From: Marinobacter halophilus
GTDB lineage: Bacteria > Pseudomonadota > Gammaproteobacteria > Pseudomonadales > Oleiphilaceae
Reading direction: 5' to 3'
Length of the DNA stretch: 64,000 bases
Assembly: GCF_003007685.1 (NCBI RefSeq)
Contig: NZ_PXNN01000005.1
Coordinates: forward strand, 62,001 to 126,000
Shown here: positions 58,861 through 64,000 of the stretch, piece by piece
How the letters are laid out: each line of letters opens with the position of its first letter
Numbering within the stretch: position 1 is the stretch's first letter
Made by a program: the position numbers and the translations under genes
The notes under the pieces: model-generated
Databases searched by the model: none
Seen by the model: only the letters and a program-made list of their open reading frames with translations
What the model was told of the DNA's origin: nothing

Positions 58861-59423
58861 CAACGGGCAAGCAAACTTCAGACAGCCTTCGGCATCATTT
58901 TCTGGTGGCATCACCCTGGCTCGCTGATCCGCGTTTTCATGGCGGCGTGATCTATCTGTGCGAGCATTCGTCAGACGGTGCGCTGGGCCTGATGATCAAT
59001 CACCCGCTGGATATTCATCTGGGCGAAATTCTTGAACAGTTGGATATGCACGGCGGAGAACTCGATCTGCCGGTATTCACCGGCGGCCCGGTTCAGCCGG
59101 AACGTGGCTTTGTGCTGCACTCGCCTGGCCGGTACTGGCAGAGCACCGTCCAGGTCACCGGAAATGTCGCACTGAGCACGTCTCGGGACATTCTCGAGAG
59201 CATCGGCAAGGACGATGGGCCGGATGAATTTCTGGTTGCGCTGGGGTATTCGGGTTGGGGTGAAGGTCAGTTAGAGGAAGAGTTGGGCAGCAATGCCTGG
59301 CTGACGTGCCCGGCCTGCTCCGATATCCTGTTCCGTACCCCGGTGGAAAAGCGTTATGAAGCGGTGCTGCGATTGATCGGTATCGATCTGAACCAGCTCA
59401 GTGATTCGGTGGGTCATGCCTGA
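58857..59423 (+). CDS. YqgE/AlgH family protein
   Basis: 188 residues of the UPF0301 family: HHFLVASPWLADPRFHGGVIYLCEHSSDGALGLMINHPL and FTGGPVQPERGFVLHSPG. Soluble protein with a flavin-reductase-like fold; function unclear. Overlaps tonB by four bases and ruvX by eight, so tonB-yqgE-ruvX are cotranscribed. Confidence 0.94.
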   Translation: MTTGKQTSDSLRHHFLVASPWLADPRFHGGVIYLCEHSSDGALGLMINHPLDIHLGEILEQLDMHGGELDLPVFTGGPVQPERGFVLHSPGRYWQSTVQVTGNVALSTSRDILESIGKDDGPDEFLVALGYSGWGEGQLEEELGSNAWLTCPACSDILFRTPVEKRYEAVLRLIGIDLNQLSDSVGHA

Positions 59424-59847
59424 ACCTGGAAGCCGCAAAGTGTTGGCCTTTGATTTTGGCACCCGGCGCATTGGAGTAGCCACCGGCCAGGAAATGCTCG
59501 GCACTGGTCAGCCCCTGGCGATGATCCCGGCCCGGGATGGTGTTCCTGACTGGGCTACGATCGAGAAGATCCTGGCTGAGTGGTGCCCGGACATCGTGGT
59601 GGTCGGATTGCCGTTGAATATGGACGATTCTGAAAACGACATGTGCGCCCGCGCCCGCAAATTCGGCAAGCGTTTGCATGGCCGCTATCATGTGCCGGTG
59701 GCGATGGTGGATGAACGGCTGACCAGCTTTGAAGCCAAGGGTGACGTGATGGCTTCCGGTGGTAGCCGGGATTATGGCCGGCATGGTGTGGACGACCGTG
59801 CGGCCGTATTGATACTGGAAACTTGGTGCCGGGAACAGGCCGGCTGA
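59416..59847 (+). CDS. ruvX: Holliday junction resolvase-like protein RuvX
   Basis: 143 residues, YqgF fold. Active-site-type acidic residues in LAFDFGTRRIGVATG, VVVGLPLNMD and VDERLTS, and the final DDRAAVLILETW. Thought to process rRNA (16S) or resolve DNA junctions. The ATG at 59416 is preferred; its stop region overlaps yqgE. Confidence 0.93.
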   Translation: MPEPGSRKVLAFDFGTRRIGVATGQEMLGTGQPLAMIPARDGVPDWATIEKILAEWCPDIVVVGLPLNMDDSENDMCARARKFGKRLHGRYHVPVAMVDERLTSFEAKGDVMASGGSRDYGRHGVDDRAAVLILETWCREQAG

Positions 59848-59866
59848 CCTGACTGATGAGGTTCTG

Positions 59867-60376
59867 ATGACCGCACTGTTCGATATTAACCAGTTGCTTG
59901 ATGAGCTGGAGAAGGGGTTGCGCCTGATGCTGACCGAGCGAGGTATTGAAGACCCGGCACTGATTGGCATCCGTACCGGTGGTGTCTGGCTGGCCGATGT
60001 GATCGGTAAACGCCTGGGCATTGCCGAGCCTTTCGGTGAACTGGATATTTCATTCTACCGAGATGATTTCAGTCGCATTGGTCTGAACCCGAAGGTCAAA
60101 CCTTCGAGCCTGCCGTTTGACACCGAGGGCCGGGACATCATTCTGATCGACGACGTGATTATGAGTGGCCGCACCATCCGCGCGGCGATGAACGAGATCT
60201 TCGATTACGGCCGCCCCGCCAGTATCATCCTCGCCACCCTGATTGATCTGGGCGCCAGGGAGCTGCCGATTCAGCCCGATGTGGTGGGCAGCTCTCTTGC
60301 GCTGGAGGCGCACCAGCGAATAAAACTGCGCGGCCCTGAGCCGCTGCACATAGAACTCCAGGAATCCGGACAGTAA
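59867..60376 (+). CDS. pyrR: Uracil phosphoribosyltransferase/pyr regulator PyrR
   Basis: 169 residues. The PRPP-binding loop ILIDDVIMSGRTIRAA is typical of type I phosphoribosyltransferases. In Gram-positive bacteria PyrR regulates by binding RNA; in Pseudomonas-like hosts the role is less clear. 19 bases after ruvX and 30 before pyrB. Confidence 0.93.
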   Translation: MTALFDINQLLDELEKGLRLMLTERGIEDPALIGIRTGGVWLADVIGKRLGIAEPFGELDISFYRDDFSRIGLNPKVKPSSLPFDTEGRDIILIDDVIMSGRTIRAAMNEIFDYGRPASIILATLIDLGARELPIQPDVVGSSLALEAHQRIKLRGPEPLHIELQESGQ

Positions 60377-60406
60377 TCCCTCCATATTATTTACGACAGG
60401 CAAGCC

Positions 60407-61426
60407 ATGACCGCGAACCAACCTTCCCCGAACCATTTGCAACTGACCCGGGATGGTCAGTTGCGGCATTTCCTTACCCTGGATGGTCTCGGCCGGGAGC
60501 TGCTGACCGACATTCTGGATACCGCCGATTCCTTTATCGAGGTGGGCGAGCGCAGCATCAAGAAAGTACCACTGTTGCGGGGCCGGACCGTGGTTAATCT
60601 GTTCTTTGAGTCCAGTACCCGAACTCGCAGCACCTTTGAACTCGCCGCCAAGCGGTTATCCGCCGATGTACTGAATCTCGATATCAATACCTCGGCCACC
60701 TCCAAGGGTGAATCGCTGTCGGATACTCTGCTCAACCTGGAAGCCATGGCTAGTGACATGTTTGTGGTTCGTCACTCCCAGAGCGGTGCGCCGCACTTCA
60801 TTGCCGAGAGCGTGACTCCGGGTGTGGCCATAATCAATGCCGGTGATGGCCGCCACGCGCATCCGACCCAGGCTATGCTCGACATGTTGACGATTCGTCA
60901 GCACAAAGGCCGTTTTGAAGGATTAAAGGTGGCCATCGTCGGGGATGTGCTGCACTCCAGGGTCGCGCGTTCCCAGATTCGTGCACTGAACGAGCTCGGC
61001 GCGGCCGAGGTTCGGGTGATCGCCCCCGGTACTCTGCTGCCAAGGGATGTGGAAGATCTCGGTTGCATAGTGGAATACGACATGTCCCGAGGCATGAAAG
61101 ACCTCGACGTGGTAATCATGCTTCGTCTGCAGAAAGAAAGAATGGAGGGTGCACTGTTACCCAGTGAGCGCGAATTTTACCGCCTGTATGGCCTGAGTCA
61201 GGACAAGCTGGCACTGGCGAGACCGGATTGTATTGTCATGCACCCGGGGCCGATCAACCGAGGTGTAGAGATTGAATCCGCCGTGGCGGACGGCCCTCAG
61301 TCAGTGATCCTCAATCAGGTCACCAACGGCATTGCCATTCGCATGGCAGTGATGTCCATGGCCATGGGCGGGCAAATGGCAGAGCGCCAGCAGAAACAGA
61401 TCGACAGCGAGGAAACCCGGGGATGA
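60407..61426 (+). CDS. pyrB: Aspartate carbamoyltransferase catalytic subunit
   Basis: 339 residues. Carbamoyl phosphate site [19 protein letters not shown], then [25 protein letters not shown] and [10 protein letters not shown]. Second step of pyrimidine synthesis: carbamoyl phosphate plus aspartate. The N-terminal extension before [11 protein letters not shown] is as in Pseudomonas ATCases that need PyrC'. Overlaps pyrC' by four bases. Confidence 0.96.
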   Translation: MTANQPSPNHLQLTRDGQLRHFLTLDGLGRELLTDILDTADSFIEVGERSIKKVPLLRGRTVVNLFFESSTRTRSTFELAAKRLSADVLNLDINTSATSKGESLSDTLLNLEAMASDMFVVRHSQSGAPHFIAESVTPGVAIINAGDGRHAHPTQAMLDMLTIRQHKGRFEGLKVAIVGDVLHSRVARSQIRALNELGAAEVRVIAPGTLLPRDVEDLGCIVEYDMSRGMKDLDVVIMLRLQKERMEGALLPSEREFYRLYGLSQDKLALARPDCIVMHPGPINRGVEIESAVADGPQSVILNQVTNGIAIRMAVMSMAMGGQMAERQQKQIDSEETRG

Positions 61427-62727
61427 GCGGTAGCCAACAACACGATAGCAGCAGTCTGATAGTGACCGGGGGCACACTGTTTGATGGTCGCGGGCAGCAA
61501 ATCACCAATCCTGGTCTGCTGATCCGTGGCGGTAAGGTGGCTGCGCTGGGCGCATCAGCGCTGGGGGCTGAGGCTGCGCGCGAATTTGATGCCAGTGGTT
61601 GTGTTATATCGCCCGGCTTTGTTGACCTGTGCTGCAACCTGCGGGAGCCGGGCAACGGCCAGAAAGGCAATATTGAGACGGAAACCCGCGCCGCCGCCCA
61701 TGGTGGTTTTACCACTGTATGCGCCAGTCCGGAAACTTCGCCGGTGAACGACTCCGGCGCCGTTACCCATCTGATTCGCGAAGGAGCGGCCTCGCGGGGT
61801 GTGATCAATGTGTTGCCGGTCGGCGCCATCACCCGCGGCCTGGAAGGCGACTTGCTGAGTGATATGGCGGGTCTGAAAAGCGCCGGTTGCGTGGCGGTGG
61901 GTAACGGCTCCCGGGGCGTGCGTAATGCCCGGATTCTGCGCCGGTGCATGGCCTATGCCCAGACCTTTGGTCTGACGGTGATGTTCAGCCCTGAAAATCA
62001 GGCGCTGGCGGCCGACGGTTACGCCCACGACGGTCAGGTGGCAACCCGCCTGGGGCTGCTGGGCATTCCGGAAGTGGCCGAAACCACCGCGGTGATGGAA
62101 ATGCTGCTGCTGGCGGAGGAAACCGGCGTGCGCCTGCACCTGAGTCAGTTGTCCTGCGCTCGCAGTGTCGAGATGCTGGCGGGTGCGCGCCAAAGGGGTA
62201 TTCAGGTAACCGCCGATGTCGCTATGCACCAGCTGGTCTTTACGGAACAGGCCCTGGCCGGTTTTGACAGCCGCTTTCATGTGCGCCCGCCGCTGCGCTC
62301 CGAGGCCGATCGTCAGGCACTGCTGGCCGGTGTCAGGGATGGTGTTATCGACGCCATTGTCAGTCAGCACCAACCCCATGACAGTGCCGCCAAGCAAGCA
62401 CCCCTGCCGGCGACCGAACCCGGTTTGTCGAGCATTGAAAGCACACTGTCACTCGGGCTGAAACTGGTCACGGCCGGCCAGCTCAGCCTCGACTGTTTGC
62501 TGACTGCACTTACCGCTGGTCCTGCCCGGGTCGTTGGTCGTTCGGCTGAATTGTCCGAGGGTGCGCCGGCGGATCTCTGTATTTTTGATCCTGACGGCCA
62601 CTGGGTACCCTCGGCCCACACGCTGATTTCAGCGGGTAGGCACGCGCCCTTGTTTGGTGTAGAACTGCCGGGTCAGGTCAAGCTGACGCTGGTGAGCGGT
62701 CAGGTTGCCTGGACCGCCGTCGATTAA
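61423..62727 (+). CDS. pyrC': Inactive dihydroorotase-like subunit of ATCase
   Basis: 434 residues with the dihydroorotase fold ([46 protein letters not shown]). The zinc HxH motif is replaced: [10 protein letters not shown] where active enzymes have DLHVHLREPG. It therefore cannot bind zinc normally and is best read as the noncatalytic partner that holds dodecameric ATCase together in Pseudomonas. Coupled to pyrB by a four-base overlap. Confidence 0.93.
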   Translation: MSGSQQHDSSSLIVTGGTLFDGRGQQITNPGLLIRGGKVAALGASALGAEAAREFDASGCVISPGFVDLCCNLREPGNGQKGNIETETRAAAHGGFTTVCASPETSPVNDSGAVTHLIREGAASRGVINVLPVGAITRGLEGDLLSDMAGLKSAGCVAVGNGSRGVRNARILRRCMAYAQTFGLTVMFSPENQALAADGYAHDGQVATRLGLLGIPEVAETTAVMEMLLLAEETGVRLHLSQLSCARSVEMLAGARQRGIQVTADVAMHQLVFTEQALAGFDSRFHVRPPLRSEADRQALLAGVRDGVIDAIVSQHQPHDSAAKQAPLPATEPGLSSIESTLSLGLKLVTAGQLSLDCLLTALTAGPARVVGRSAELSEGAPADLCIFDPDGHWVPSAHTLISAGRHAPLFGVELPGQVKLTLVSGQVAWTAVD

Positions 62728-62748
62728 CCTGCCTTCCTGAAAATGCGG

Positions 62749-62768
62749 CAGAGGTTGTCTGACCTCTG
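62749..62768 (+). terminator. Hairpin downstream of pyrC'
   Basis: CAGAGGT (62749-62755) pairs perfectly with ACCTCTG (62762-62768) across TGTCTG. No T-run follows, so termination is uncertain. Confidence 0.3.
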
Positions 62769-62880
62769 TCGACAACATCACATATTAATCCAAAGTTGCT
62801 GAAAAGGCCTTGATGCAAGGCACCTGAGCCAACGTATTCTAGGGCATGGCCACTTATGGTCAGGTTATGGACGATGGACA

Positions 62881-62906
62881 ATACCGGTTGTGCGCTGTAC
62901 CGGTAT
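62881..62906. promoter_or_regulatory. 8-bp inverted repeat before the solute-binding protein gene
   Basis: ATACCGGT (62881-62888) and ACCGGTAT (62899-62906) flank a 10-base spacer and lie 28 bases before the GTG start. Could be a protein operator or 5' leader hairpin. Confidence 0.3.
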
Positions 62907-62934
62907 CCGAAAATAATAACTCAGGAGTCATCCC

Positions 62935-63954
62935 GTGAAATCACTCAGCTTTTCCCGCCGGCTTGCCGTGGCAACGGCATTGTGCGCCAGCATGGTTGCC
63001 CCGTCTCTGGCCCACGCCGAGACTGACATTCTAGAGCGCAGTTTCTGCGTATTCGACCCAGTGGGTGCCAACGGCCCGTTGTTTGCCATTACCCGAGAGT
63101 TCCAGCCGGTTGCCATGCAACGCGGGATCAGGCTTGACCTGCGCGCTTATACTGACGAAAAGGTCGCCGCTGAAGATTTCAAGGCCGGGCAGTGCGATGC
63201 AGTCTTGTTGACCGGCACCCGGGCGCGGGAATTCAACAAGTTCACCGGCAGCCTTGAGGCCATGGGTGCCGTGCCTGGTGAGCAGGAAATGCGCCTGTTA
63301 TACAACACCTTGAGCCAGCCTCAGGCCCAGCAGTTCCTGATAGACGGGCCGTACGAAGTCGCCGGCGTGTTCCCGGCTGGTGCCATCTACCTGCACACTC
63401 GGGATCGTAGCGTCGATTCCGTGCAAAAACTCCAGGGCAAGCGCATTGCCACCCTTGATTATGATAACGCGTCGGTGCGTATGGTCCGGCATGTTGGCGC
63501 ATCGGTTGTGGGCTCCAACTCGGCAAACTTTGCCGGCAAATTCAACAACGGCAGCGTGGATCTGGCCTACGCACCGGCGGTGGCTTATCAGCCGCTCGAA
63601 CTCTACAAGGGCGTGAATCCCAACGGTGGCGTGTTCAAGTACGCGCTGGCCTACATGAATTTCCAGGTCATTATTCACCGGGAACGCTTCCCCGATGACG
63701 CCGGCCAGATGGTGCGTGATGAATCGATCAAACGTATTGATCAGGCTTACGACATCATTGCGGAGGCCGAGCAGGGGATACCCGCCGAAGTGTGGATGCA
63801 TCCGCCCCAGGAAGATGTGGCTGAGTATGACCGAATGCTGCGCCAGGTAAGATTGTCTTTGCTGGAAGATGGTGTGTATGACGAGCGAGCGATCAAACTG
63901 ATGCGGGCAATTCGTTGCCGGGTAGATGGTTCACGCTCTGAGTGTGCTTCCTGA
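62935..63954 (+). CDS. Putative periplasmic solute-binding protein
   Basis: 339 residues. A signal peptide (RRLAVATALCASMVAPSLAHAE) precedes a domain with ERSFCVFDPVGANGPLFAITREFQPVAMQRG and VAAEDFKAGQCDAVLLTGTRAREFNKF, the layout of TRAP/phosphonate-like solute-binding folds. No transporter genes are nearby, so the ligand and partner are unknown. CAGGAG lies seven bases before the GTG. Followed by a clear terminator. Confidence 0.8.
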   Translation: MKSLSFSRRLAVATALCASMVAPSLAHAETDILERSFCVFDPVGANGPLFAITREFQPVAMQRGIRLDLRAYTDEKVAAEDFKAGQCDAVLLTGTRAREFNKFTGSLEAMGAVPGEQEMRLLYNTLSQPQAQQFLIDGPYEVAGVFPAGAIYLHTRDRSVDSVQKLQGKRIATLDYDNASVRMVRHVGASVVGSNSANFAGKFNNGSVDLAYAPAVAYQPLELYKGVNPNGGVFKYALAYMNFQVIIHRERFPDDAGQMVRDESIKRIDQAYDIIAEAEQGIPAEVWMHPPQEDVAEYDRMLRQVRLSLLEDGVYDERAIKLMRAIRCRVDGSRSECAS

Positions 63955-63982
63955 GACCGGATTAGCCGTAAAGCGCTGAATG

Positions 63983-64000
63983 GCCCGCCGTCAGGCGGGC
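63983..64000 (+). terminator. Strong G+C stem at the window end
   Basis: GCCCGCC and GGCGGGC pair perfectly around GTCA. Positioned 30 bases after the solute-binding gene stop; any T-run would be beyond the window. Confidence 0.55.

Overview
The window looks like a piece of chromosome from a marine gammaproteobacterium, most likely Marinobacter or a close relative. The evidence is protein similarity judged by eye, a moderately high G+C content, and gene order. The pilGHIJK-chpABC block is followed, divergently, by gshB-tonB-yqgE-ruvX-pyrR-pyrB-pyrC', the same neighbourhood as in Pseudomonas aeruginosa. A Na+/H+ Mrp antiporter operon fits a saline habitat. No database search was possible, so the genus is an inference. 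I saw no phage, IS element, CRISPR array, rRNA or tRNA; the region reads as core chromosome.

Layout. 1-4.6 kb: a DMT-type exporter (cut by the window edge), an exported aspartoacylase-like zinc hydrolase, a tiny PMP3-type membrane protein and a NUDIX/metallo-beta-lactamase fusion. 4.6-10.8 kb: a hotdog thioesterase and a six-gene mrpA(B)CDEFG operon on the minus strand. 11-18.7 kb: MATE and Bcr/CflA exporters, thiol peroxidase, a LysR regulator divergent from a HAD dehalogenase, a PhaC-like hydrolase and an acyltransferase. 18.7-23.7 kb: a small acidic protein and a five-gene minus-strand envelope cluster (glycine-zipper lipoprotein, LpoB-like, COG3014 lipoprotein, YcfL-like, CsgG-like). 24-36 kb: RNase II, a merR-copA-(29 aa ORF)-DUF411 metal operon, and three cyclic-di-GMP proteins (GGDEF, GGDEF-EAL, HD-GYP). 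36-43 kb: CoA-binding protein, folX-folE, a MEST-like hydrolase, a patatin, a double-CDGSH protein, an orphan PAS sensor, and zur-znuC-znuB. 43-56.7 kb: the complete Pil-Chp chemosensory system controlling type IV pili, including a giant multi-Hpt ChpA kinase of about 2530 residues. 57-64 kb: glutathione synthetase, TonB, YqgE, RuvX, the pyrR-pyrB-pyrC' pyrimidine genes and a putative solute-binding protein.

The most unusual structure is non-coding. Three 115-bp intergenic elements (4399-4513, 14354-14468, 16336-16450) share a nearly constant 57-bp loop flanked by 29-bp arms. The arms differ strongly between copies yet stay almost perfectly complementary within each copy. A fourth, diverged copy lies in the opposite orientation at 12354-12466, and an unrelated near-perfect palindrome sits at 31659-31734. 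Constant loop plus covarying stem implies selection or a copying mechanism that preserves the fold. Other items worth checking are a translationally coupled 29-residue membrane ORF after copA, a hairpin that would mask the start region of a small acidic gene, a MerR regulator with ZntR-like cysteines beside a Cu+ ATPase, and the envelope lipoprotein cluster.
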